From the NCBI GenBank assembly GCA_022496805.1, contig CM040103.1:20808820-20872819 (forward strand): 64,000 bases of DNA. The letters are read 5' to 3'. A program made the translations under genes and the position numbers. The stretch is from Pohlia nutans (taxonomy: Eukaryota > Streptophyta > Bryopsida > Bryales > Mniaceae). The notes under the pieces are model-generated. The model was not told the DNA's origin, made no database searches, and saw nothing but the letters and a program-made list of their open reading frames with translations. Below, piece after piece: positions 12,901 through 21,000 of the stretch (the stretch's first letter is position 1; each line of letters begins with the position of its first letter).

Positions 12901-13822
12901 GCATGTTTCACAATCTGCTAAATGTCAAGCTCCCAATGAATGCGAGATGGATAGAAAGCATTTCTCGTAAACTGCGGACCATGCAATTTGGAATTTGGGA
13001 AAACGCCCTTGCCATCTTCAGTATGGCCCTCTTTGCCAGTACTGCTAAAGTTGGAGCGATTGCACCAGAACCTGCAAGAGAAGGGTACCAAGTCAACCAC
13101 TTCCTTCCTCCTTGTCCCTCATCTCAAAACGTCATTTACAGTTATTCATGGTAAATCAATGTTAACATAATCGAATATTACACCAATCTCAAAAGAAGGC
13201 CTGCCCGGTAAAATAAATGTTGATTTAAATAATACAATTGCCAAAGTATTGTAAAACCCTAGATAATGTGGTGGATAGACACAATCTACCCTTTTTGGTA
13301 AGAAAAAAATATTGGAAAAATACAAAATTGGAGGGTGCTATAGATACCATGGCTGCAACTATATACATGGTGATAAAGACGGAATTTCTAGCACACAAAA
13401 AATGAGTTAGACTTAAGTCAAACTATGTGAGACGCGTAAAAGTGGTACCCATACCACGCCATTCCCCCTTACTAGGTGTCCATATGTTCCCTGCCGGGTA
13501 GGATACATTGATATCAAGGAGTCTAGGAAGGTAGAGTATGATGAAAGTCCTGAATATTATCCTTGCTTTTGTCAGAACGTTGCAAGCGGCAAATCCTGAT
13601 TCAAATTCTTCCAACTTCGCATTTGGCTTGGTGGCCGCCATAGGAGTACTTTTTACCATCTTTCAAGTCCTCATATCCTTGAAGTGGACGAGGCGCCCAT
13701 CACGGACTTCTCCTGTAAATACGGAGAGTTTGAACCGAGAGACGTGCACAGTGCAGCGATGGTGCAAAACAGAGTGCACTGTGGAGATCATGGTGGCTCA
13801 TCGTGTCGAGGAAGGTGTTTAG
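3838..13822 (+). CDS. Gene X copy 1, chimeric with PEPC-like exons
   Basis: Proposed exons: 3838-3951, then the PEPC-like set 5929-6004, 7973-7997, 8093-8166, 8505-8594, 8807-8854, 9141-9236, 9871-9927 and 10070-10210, then gene X exons 11257-11437, 12652-13084 and 13576-13822 (stop TAG). All phases agree from the acidic exon (out phase 2) to the end. The last three exons match exons 5-7 of gene X copy 2 in boundaries and phases. They encode a VISSDF-containing segment, a module repeated twice (around QPGFANEG and QPGLAKTC), a hydrophobic helix, and a C-terminal membrane segment (LAFGIV-like, here FAFGLVAAIGVLFTI). No start codon could be fixed: the upstream units are partly frame-broken. It may be a chimeric gene or a decaying copy. 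The weak points are donor GTCAGG at 9928 and the short 25-nt exon. Confidence 0.5.
4228..4368. mobile_element. CACTA-type MITE, TSD AAT
   Basis: A 141-bp hairpin element with ends CACTACAACAG and CTGTTATAGTG, flanked by the 3-bp direct repeat AAT on each side. The two arms pair almost fully around a poly-T centre. It lies in the long intron after exon 3838-3951. Confidence 0.85.
4611..4690. repeat. 40-bp tandem duplication
   Basis: Two adjacent 40-bp copies starting GTACATGTTC (4611-4650 and 4651-4690) differ at only two positions. Confidence 0.85.
4732..4965. mobile_element. MITE family C, copy 1
   Basis: The ends GGGAATGGCCTGGTATGGG and CCCATATCAGGGCATT are imperfect inverted repeats. Related copies lie at 6339-6533 (partial), 10230-10443, 13291-13467 (partial) and 14694-15208. 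Confidence 0.7.
4981..5090. mobile_element. Hairpin MITE-like inverted repeat
   Basis: Two arms of about 40 bp, both with CCAATC...GTTATTTTCT in the hairpin sense, are separated by about 25 bp. The arms are imperfectly complementary along their whole length. No target duplication was recognised. Confidence 0.6.
5204..5745. mobile_element. MITE family B, copy 2 (inverted)
   Basis: The ends AACCCTTTAACGCGCCAGC and GACGTTAAAGGGAT are present, and the body is the reverse complement of 36-584 with scattered differences. It is non-coding and lies in the long intron between 3951 and 5929. Confidence 0.65.
5929..10210 (+). CDS. PEPC-like N-terminal module (partial)
   Basis: Eight exons give about 202 residues resembling the N-terminal quarter of phosphoenolpyruvate carboxylase (oxaloacetate formation from PEP and bicarbonate). 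The best evidence is exon 9141-9236, containing FTAHPTEAQHREVL, the conserved TAHPT motif with its catalytic-region histidine. Exon 10070-10210 (LWSLTDEM, KPTVLEEM, GLDYHSLFEAV) matches the bacterial-type pattern LWQTDE..KPTPVDEA. Exon 8505-8594 (LLTVADKAQSHRL) fits the helix before the HPT strand. Everything after this point is absent, including the GDRDGNP motif and all C-terminal catalytic loops, so the module cannot be an active carboxylase. The exons at 5929 and 7973 are the least certain. The HPTEA form points to a bacterial-type rather than plant-type PEPC, but this is an inference. Confidence 0.6.
6339..6533. mobile_element. MITE family C, partial copy
   Basis: This matches the left three-quarters of the element at 4732-4965 (GGGTACCACTTTTATGCGTC, then the conserved GCAGCCATGGTGCCTA stretch). 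The right end is missing. Confidence 0.6.
6769..6999. mobile_element. MITE family A, copy 2
   Basis: A 231-bp element with ends TTAACCCTTAAATGACA and TGTCGTTTAAGGGTTAA in inverted orientation. The same element is at 894-1124. Longer elements with similar TTAACCC ends occur at 26186, 34772 and 46413, suggesting one superfamily with TTAA-like termini. Confidence 0.75.
7237..7929. mobile_element. Tourist-like TIR element, 693 bp
   Basis: The ends GGGTGCGTTCATAGTAATAG and CTATTACCATGAATGCACCC are inverted repeats flanked by ATTA on both sides. Shorter inner inverted repeats around CACACTAAATA lie at 7280 and 7600. The element ends about 40 bp before the proposed exon 7973-7997. A truncated relative lies in the reverse orientation at 14107-14448. 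Confidence 0.75.
8230..8395. mobile_element. MITE family F, partial copy
   Basis: It starts CACAGGGAGATAAATACA and follows the whole body of 30335-30509, but the right terminus has decayed. It sits in the intron between exons 8093-8166 and 8505-8594. Confidence 0.65.
9376..9505. mobile_element. Hairpin MITE, 130 bp
   Basis: The arms starting GGTAATTAAAAAGTAGACAA and ending TTGCTTGCTTTTAAATTACC are complementary and enclose a second inverted pair around CCGCAGGTTAG / CTAACCTGCG. It lies in the intron between exons 9141-9236 and 9871-9927. Confidence 0.7.
10230..10443. mobile_element. MITE family C, copy 3
   Basis: Full-length relative of 4732-4965 in the opposite orientation, with ends AGGGTGATGGCCTAATATGG and GAACCATTCCCC. 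It lies in the intron after exon 10070-10210, upstream of the point (10513) where similarity to gene X copy 2 resumes. Confidence 0.7.
11038..11142. mobile_element. MITE family F, TSD TAT
   Basis: A 105-bp, internally shortened member with ends CACAGGGAGATAAA and TTTATCTCTCATTGTG, flanked by TAT on both sides. Confidence 0.75.
11590..12132. mobile_element. MITE family B, copy 3 (decayed)
   Basis: Similar to 36-584 in the same orientation from the GGAGTTGATGTACA stretch to the CATCAAAGGGTTGAA end. The left terminus is not recognisable. It lies in the intron between gene X exons 11257-11437 and 12652-13084. Confidence 0.55.
12156..12301. mobile_element. CACTA-type MITE, TSD TGA
   Basis: A 146-bp element with ends CACTAGTAGAAACTTTTGTC and AAAGATTTATACTAGTG, flanked by the exact 3-bp repeat TGA. 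Confidence 0.85.
12376..12568. mobile_element. CACTA-type MITE, TSD TCT, with empty site
   Basis: A 193-bp element with ends CACTACAAGTAGAGACGTCG and CGACGCCTTCTCCTTGTAGTG-like, flanked by TCT. The equivalent site in gene X copy 2 (about 21803-21812, GATGTTCTCTAGC) has a single TCT and no element, which proves a transposition event after the segmental duplication, or precise loss in the other copy. Relatives are at 28063-28247 and 28986-29305. Confidence 0.92.
13291..13467. mobile_element. MITE family C, partial copy 4
   Basis: Right-hand portion of the family C body, ending GGTACCCATACCACGCCATT. The left TIR is missing. It lies in the last intron of gene X copy 1. Confidence 0.6.
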
Positions 13823-14106
13823 TCCTTCACTCACAAGGTAACTAAGATACACCAGATGAATGGCTAGTAAGGGCTGCACTTGGTGCCTGGCTCTTTCCTG
13901 TCAGAAGTAGAGAACATTCAACCTCTGTATTTATAATTTCCTGTTCATTTAGTTTTTCAACTTTTTATGCGCCCACAGCACCATCTCTGCAATGATGAGG
14001 CCACCAAGTGGTGACTGTCTCCTGTGGCCATGTTGGAAGTAGAGCATAACCTCTATATAATTTACATTTTCCGGAACCGGTGCATTCACAAATATAACGA
14101 GCCAAC

Positions 14107-14448
14107 CCCGCCCAAATCTAACAACTCTTGATGAGTGCTTAGAAAATTATATATCTTCAATTTATGTAGATATTAGAAAAAATTAAGGACATTTTACGAC
14201 ATATTATGAATATTTTAGCATATTTTAGTTGTTATTAACGACCAGTTACGACCATATTTGAGTCGTTTTGGAGTAACAATAACTTCTCAAACATTGTCAA
14301 ACTTTAGTATATTGTAGAATGACATATAATATACGTAGTTACTAATTTATATTGCATCACCAATTCAAATGATAAGATCATTGCTTCATAATCCGTTAAA
14401 TTAATCACTAGTTACAGTTTCCTTGGATCATTATACTGTGAATGTACC
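14107..14448. mobile_element. Truncated Tourist-like element
   Basis: Reverse-complement relative of the right part of 7237-7929 (AACTCTTGATGAGTGCTTAG is shared), running to a GAATGTACCC end. It sits just downstream of gene X copy 1. Confidence 0.6.
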
Positions 14449-14693
14449 CGGTTCACTGATTTTTTTTTTTGGTTTTTCAACTTTTGATGCATCCATCCGT
14501 TAGCACCATCTCTGAAATGATAAACTAGTGAACGCATGTGCAACCTAGAAATATGTATTAATATTCACAACGCCAATGACCAAGATGAACACTTGTCAAA
14601 TGAGTGCATTTCACAAGGGTCTCATATGGATTCCCTGTGTTGATTCCCTGTGTTGATTCCCTGTGTTGATTCCCTGTGATGATTCCCTGTGAG

Positions 14694-15208
14694 AGGCGAT
14701 GGCCTGATATGGGCACCTCCTTCAAAAATAGTGTGATTTTCAAGAAATATTTTTTTTAGGAAAAAGACTTTGAAAAATTACAAAAATTAAAGGGTGTTAC
14801 ATACGTGCTATGGCTGTAACTATACACATGGTGTTGAAAACGCTCGGGGGGTGCACTCTACATTATGTTTGAGAATCACGTGCGTTCATGACCCCTTCTA
14901 AAAACCCCCTTGTATACAAGAGGTTATATGTCTAAATATCTTTGTATACAAATGTATTCCGTTTTAAATTTATGTTTATTGTAAGTATACGTGAATATTT
15001 TCAATTCCAAATGTGTTTATTGTATGTATACGTAATACGGCAGTGTTCAAATTAATACCCCTTCTATGCACTCACGTATACTTGTACATGTTTAGTATTG
15101 TGCACCCCCGAGTAAAAACGAAATTTCTAGCACACATAAAATGAGTTAGACATAAGTTGAACACTATGTAAGACGCGTAAAAGTGGTACCCATATTAGGC
15201 CATTCCCT
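14694..15208. mobile_element. MITE family C nested in family D
   Basis: The ends AGGCGATGGCCTGATATGGG and CCCATATTAGGCCATTCCCT are flanked by TGAG on both sides. It has inserted into the family D element and is itself split by 14843-15112. Confidence 0.8.
14843..15112. mobile_element. Innermost nested TIR element (family E)
   Basis: A 270-bp element with ends CTCGGGGGGTGCAC and GTGCACCCCCGAG. The flanking octamers TGAAAACG and TAAAAACG differ at one base, as expected of an 8-bp target duplication. Taking it out restores the family C sequence. No other copy was seen in the window. Confidence 0.85.
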
Positions 15209-15450
15209 TGAGAGCCACTTTCCTCTATGAGCTTCAAAACTCGACACATGATAAAACTTTCCTTCTACAAGGAGTTGACTAAGCTTCAGCAGGTGATTTT
15301 GTACACATGTCAAACCTCGAAATCACAAGGAAAAAGTGACACTCGTGGGGGAATCAACACAAGGAACCATATGAGCTCCCTGTGTTTTCAAAACCCGATT
15401 AGAGGGTTGAGTGTACTGGCAACGTCAAATCTCACCCATAGGAAAATTAC

Positions 15451-16428
15451 CAGTTCGTTGAACTGATTTGCTGCAATTTTTCGAAGAATTCGGCGGATGA
15501 TCTTTCCACTGCGAGTCTTTGGTAAGCTTAGTCCAGGAGCCCACTGAATCACATCTGGAACGGCAAAGGATCCAATCTGTGACAGACGGAAGACACAATT
15601 GAACAAGTCACTACCGTACGTGGAAGGCAGCGTCGGCAGAAAATAATTCCCCAAAAAATGTCAAAAAATTTAATTAATTTATTAAGTATTTTGTCGAAAT
15701 CAACAATTTAATAAAGTAACAAAAAGTCGAAAAAAAATAGCACTCAAAACTAAATGAAAACATAACACTCAGCAAAAATTGTAGACAAAAAATAAAATAA
15801 TTAAAACGTTTATCGGCCGAAAAAAATTAATGTTAGTTATTAATAGTCGATTTCTTAATAATTACTTTTGAAAGTGCCGACCTCCACTGTTTCAACTTTT
15901 ATTAATTGTTCGACATGAAAGTGCCGACCTTGCCTTCCACGTACGGTACATACTGAAACGCTCTGGGATTCTTTAAGCTACAATGAACCTTGAACCCTAA
16001 CCCTACACCAAAATTGTCTAAGTAAAATATGGATAGTCTCACCTCTCTTCTAACAACAGCCTTAGGACGGCTTTCCATGGAGAGCTTGAGCCTTCACAAT
16101 GATGTCATTCAAAATTACTGAGGGATGTAGCTATTAGGATTAATTGAGTCCTTTGGAGGTTGTAATATATTGAGTTATCAAGTGTTTATAACATATGTGA
16201 GAACTTTTGGATTAAGTTTCCAAGCTTTGAGTCTTGTTTTCTCAAATTTGCAAGATTGGAAGTTAATTCCCAACCTGCGCCTCATTTATTCTTACTAACT
16301 GGCTTCTAAACACATTAGGAGGTACCTACATGACGCCACCATGCAAAGGTGTCCTTCAGTTCCCAGTTGGACTTGCACTCTTGTACCCTCCACCAAGGTC
16401 ACCAAAGCTTAGATACCTTGTCCTTTAA
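15451..16428 (-). pseudogene. Acetyl-CoA synthetase pseudogene fragment (exons 9-10)
   Basis: Remnant of the ACS gene in the left-hand duplicate. Positions 15451-15576 correspond to exon 10 of the intact gene ([15 protein letters not shown], then [21 protein letters not shown]) with both splice signals kept but a 6-nt in-frame insertion adding Ser-Leu before PKTRSGK. Exon 9 is recognisable in two pieces, about 16042-16066 and 16350-16428, split by a foreign stretch of some 280 bp. Exon 11 has been lost by a deletion that joins sequence equivalent to about 24474 directly to about 25407. Nothing matching exons 1-8 was seen, so this is a dead fragment. Confidence 0.85.
15614..15946. mobile_element. 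TIR element family G, TSD TA
   Basis: Inverted ends CCGTACGTGGAAGGC and GCCTTCCACGTACGG, flanked by TA. It is inserted in the intron between the two ACS pseudo-exons and is absent from the same intron of the intact gene (25536-25852). A diverged relative is at 35716-35896. Confidence 0.85.
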
Positions 16429-18079
16429 AGAACCCTTTGGAGCCCACACAAGCACGTAAGATCAACGGCTTTGAACTAAGCATCAATGTCTAAAGTTCAG
16501 ATGTGAGGTATAAATTTTTGTATATAGATAAGTCACTCTTACTTATAAAATTCACGATAATTATATTTGAGTTCCTTTTTGACATCAAAGATTGCAATGG
16601 GAGGTGTTGACATAGGTCATTGTTGAACATGTTTACTTTCATCTTTGAAAATTCAACCCAAAACTCTATTTAACTTTAAAGACAGTCCACAAAACTATTA
16701 AATTAGGAAAAAAAACAGAAGACAATCCACACATAGGACCTTGAGTACTCAAAAGTGCAAAAAGAAATATGAACCTCAAAGCAACCTCAAAGTAGCTTCA
16801 ACACGTTTTGAGGTTGCTTTGAGGTTCATCTCAAATCACCCTCAAAACACATGCAAGGTTCTTCACTAATTCCGGTGATATAAAATTTGGTCTCATTTGA
16901 AATGTATATTTCACCATATGATGAATTGAATTTGTATACTAATTAATACAATTATTTTGATTAACGTTTTGATGACATATTAAATTTATCACAATCATGA
17001 GTAATTGTGTATCTTGATGATATATTAAACCCTAAAGGACCAAAAAGCCCAAATTGACCCGATGTTTTTGTTTAGCAGTTTTGAGTAGGTTCTAAGTATA
17101 TAGAATTTCTTTTGTTCAAATTTATTTTCCCATTGATCAACGCATTCATTTTTCATCACTACGGTTGGTTGTCCTATTACCAACCACTCCCCCAAAGCCA
17201 TTACGTTGACTTGTCTGAGTTCCGCAATAGTGAAAAATGAATGCCATGATCTGTGGGACTCGCGCCGATTCAGGGTCCATACAAGGTTGGTTTTGAATTG
17301 CTGTGGAGTGCAGCTAAAACGGATAGCTAAAACAACAAAAATATGTTTGGTTTCTGCCCAAAGTAGTTTTCAGTTCATGCATCATGTAGTGGGCGGTTTT
17401 GGGTTTGATCGTCAACAAAAAGTAGGACCACCAAAGTTTGATTATAGAATAATAGTATATCAAGTACTACGGGTCAAAGGTTACTTTTCACTTTGGAAGA
17501 TTGTATAAAATTGAGAAATGAAAATTTTATGTTACAATTTTTTGCAATCCTCATGAAATCCTATTTCGAACGCGGTCATAATTTTTTTTCGGATTTACCA
17601 CTGCCAAAAATAGGTCAGACAACTTAAGTGGTTGGTTTTAGGACAATCAACCTTAATTCCGGTGATATAAAATTTGATCCCATCTAAAACGTATTTTTCA
17701 CAATATGATCGATTGTATACCGTATATCATTTTAAAACCATGAATCCTTGGTTCACCAACAGTTGTGAGTTCATCTCAGTTGGAAGTCAGGGTTTTCTCA
17801 GACCGCCCCGCATGCCCGCTCGCTGCCCCAAATGGCCCGCCCCGCCAGCTCGGATTCGCTTGCCCGTTGGATCCCCAAGTGACATCGAACGGTCGCGATT
17901 GAGTTTGCCAGCCCTCACTCACCGCGCCTGAGTGACGCGGGGTAAATGTGTTTAGAGAATTCCGGCAAAGACGACGCTGTCGCTCTGCCATTGAGAGTGT
18001 TTCTTCGCACATCTGCGATCGGTCGCTCGGCGGGCATACACAAGGAGAGCACGGACTGGATTGAAGACCCGATAGCATC
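16429..18079. other. Spacer between the duplicates; gene X copy 2 upstream region
   Basis: No gene is supported here. There is a compact hairpin at about 16770-16832 (GAACCTCAAAGCAACCTCAAA paired with its complement) and AT-rich sequence whose motifs (CTAAAGGACCAAAAAGCCCA, TTCCGGTGATATAAAATTTG) recur near 27020 and 27140 and, more weakly, 36000. From about 17800 to 18079 the sequence becomes clearly GC-richer. It probably holds the promoter and 5' leader of gene X copy 2, although no TATA box was recognised. Confidence 0.5.
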
Positions 18080-21000
18080 ATGGCATCACGAGTAGATCTG
18101 AGAACCTTTCGGCTAGTGGAGGAGTCGTTTCCCGGCGAATGGAAAGCCTATATCTCCATGCCATCGGCTTGGCGTAATTACGGCGAGACGTGGGAGGGTT
18201 TTGGCAAGACGTTTGGATACCAGCTAGTCTGCGGAAAATTTTCCACCGAAGAGGCCGCTACGGCAGCTTGCGACAAAGCCGCGCGAGAGACATCAATGTG
18301 AGTCAATACTGTCGGTAGTTCTGACCCTAATTATATTGTGACCTAATTTAACTAATCAGTGTTTCTGTTAGACGTTTACCAGACTTTGGTAGAGGGATTC
18401 ATTTGTACAGTGTTCATTTTCATGTGTGAATTCTGTGCAGGGAAGAATGGGACCAGGCTGTCCGTGAACAAGAAGAAGGAGAACAAGCTCGCCAGAGGCG
18501 CCTCGCTGCATGGTGAGTCAATACTGTCACCAGGTCTGAGGTGAATTGGAAGTGATCACACTAATTATATTGTGACCTAATCTAGCCACTAACACTAGGC
18601 AGTGTTTCTTTTAGGTATTTACCAGACATTCATTTGGTAGAGGGATTCATTTGTACAGTGTACATGTTCGTGTGTGTCCTGTGCAGGCAATTTTCCTCAT
18701 CGTGGATGGATTACCCCACAGAGCCTGAGGTAACGGATTACCTCAACACGCCAACATCAGGGCCAGAGGTGAGGGCTGACATCACCGTAATTTAAGATTC
18801 GTTTTTTTTTTTTGCTTCTACTGGCAAAAAGTAGAATTTTATGGCCTCTTACATAGCATTCTTGAACAGAGCAGTTAGGGTCCCTTTGTTGTGCCCATAA
18901 AATGAAACCTCATCAATAATATAAACTCTCTATTTTCTAACACGTTTTTTCACGGTAACATCCAATAGGCCATTTTTTGTCTTCACTTGCATGTAGTTGT
19001 TGTAAGAAAATTTCGAATTCTATCTTTCTTGACTTATAGAGGTACTATAGAGGAATTTTAAAGGGAACGTTCTTTTAAAGTGGAAGGGACTCTGTGTTTC
19101 AACCATGCAATCACTTCACAATCTACATGTTCAACTTCGAAAATGACATTAGGGGTTGTGTCTTCACCAAGGCTAGGATTAATCTTTGTCAGGCTTAGGA
19201 TTATGTATTCCTGCACTTTAGTAAGAAGAAGTAGGGGTTGTAATTGATGGTTGCGATATTCTTCATTACTACTGCTTTACTCCTTGGATAATTCACTACA
19301 TAATCTCTGAGTTGATTATGATGTTCGAATAGATCTTCAAGTTCATTTGATTAGGGTTCTAGAATATTTTGGGGATTAAGAAAGGGGTGTCAAACTCATT
19401 GGAATAAGATTTCTTGAACATTGATTTTGTTATATACCGGTATTGGTGTGATTCAGTGTGTCAAAATTGTAACACTCAATTGTACAAAGGTCCAAAAACT
19501 AGGAATGGTATAGAGTTAGGTTTTGAAGTGGGTGCCTAGAAAAGCACCCATGCCATGAAATTTTGGTGCTCTTGGCTTATGATAGTATACTTTTTCAATA
19601 CCAGATTATATTTTGCTACTTAACAAGGTTCAACAACTACTAATAAATGGCCGAGAAGTCAAGCCCTTACCTCCAAACCTTTTCTAAATTATTTATGTTA
19701 TGACTTATTTTGTTTCAATGTTATGAGGATTACAACCATTTGTGTTATCGATAACACAAAAAATAACATTTCAATGTCATTTCTAACTGGATTTTCTACT
19801 TGTTTACATGTGGAGATATTTACAATTCCTTTATCTTGACTGTCTATCCATGAAACAATGTTTTAAAAACGTGTTTGCTTCTGCCAGGACATTCTTCGCA
19901 ATATTGAGGATGCTATTCGCAGCATTGAAACAAAGTCTCAGAAGCAAACGCATGCCTGGCCACTTGTAGGATCTGTTGGGGATCCAGTCTGGGTTAAAGC
20001 ACCGACTGAACAAGGAAGGAAGATCACTCACGTGAGGAACACTTATGAGGAATTCCCACTACAGGTAAAGACCACAAACAACTGTACACTACACTAATAA
20101 TGATATCATTATTAATGCTAATTACAACTAATATTAAGTTTCCACCACCTTACTAATGTTACCAACATTAAATGGTAAAAAATCTCAAACTTCAAACCCC
20201 AAATTAGTTTATTGAATGTTCATGAATAGTGTGACCGACATGGAGGATTTTCAGCACGTTAAATAACAGTATTGGGTGGCTATCACTAAATATTGCTTTT
20301 AGTGGCGAGATCATTCAACATAAGGTAACTATACCTTAAAGGGAGCATCTACCTTAAAGCTTGTGTATTTATTGCTATGCGACATTTTGCTGAAATGTCA
20401 CATTGCAATAGATACACATGCTTTAAGGTAAATGCTCCCTTTAAGGTATAGTTACCTTAGATGATCACTAGGATAAAAATATTGCGTAGAATAAAGAGTT
20501 TGGATTGTAAAACACAAACAATATGTTACATAGCATTCTACAATATTACTCCGAATCACCATATGTGTTTTATGGTGACCGGAGCTCCTTTATTCTTTCA
20601 TGTGTACATGAAAATATTCTTAACAATTTTCTGAATATTTTTAGCAATTTTTTTTTATCAATAACTACACATTTTTTATGTATTTTGTCTTTTTTTAGTG
20701 CATGGCGTTCAAGCCGGTTAACATGAGTTTCTGGACCACATCTCAATGGCCACAAGATTTGATATTTACTACTTCATGCTCAGGTGAAATCGGCTGAGCG
20801 GCAGGTGATATCATCAGATTTTGTGGACCCAGCTCTCATGGTCTACACAGGCACTGAAGCCAACGATCAGGACTGGAGATCTGGGGTAATTTGCAACGGA
20901 GGGAAAGGTAAGGATGCGGCCTTTCTAACGGATACTCCCTACGTTTCATAATAAGAGTCCACTTTCAGTAAAATGGAAACAGAGCCCATGTTGAAAGGGA

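Larger units (their letters stand above)
14612..15384. mobile_element. MITE family D hosting nested elements
   Basis: The ends CACAAGGGTCTCATATGGA and CCATATGAGCTCCCTGTG are inverted repeats, flanked by TTT on both sides. Its left arm holds about five tandem copies of TTCCCTGTGTTGA (14631-14690). The body is split by element 14694-15208. The corresponding place in the right-hand duplicate (about 24360-24440) has no such element. Relatives at 32250-32452 and 33104-33310 show the unbroken form of about 205 bp. Confidence 0.8.

Noticed and set aside
17674..18081. Open frames on both strands in the GC-rich stretch before gene X copy 2
   Set aside because: Low-complexity Pro/Arg-rich translations without domains; better explained as promoter and leader sequence.
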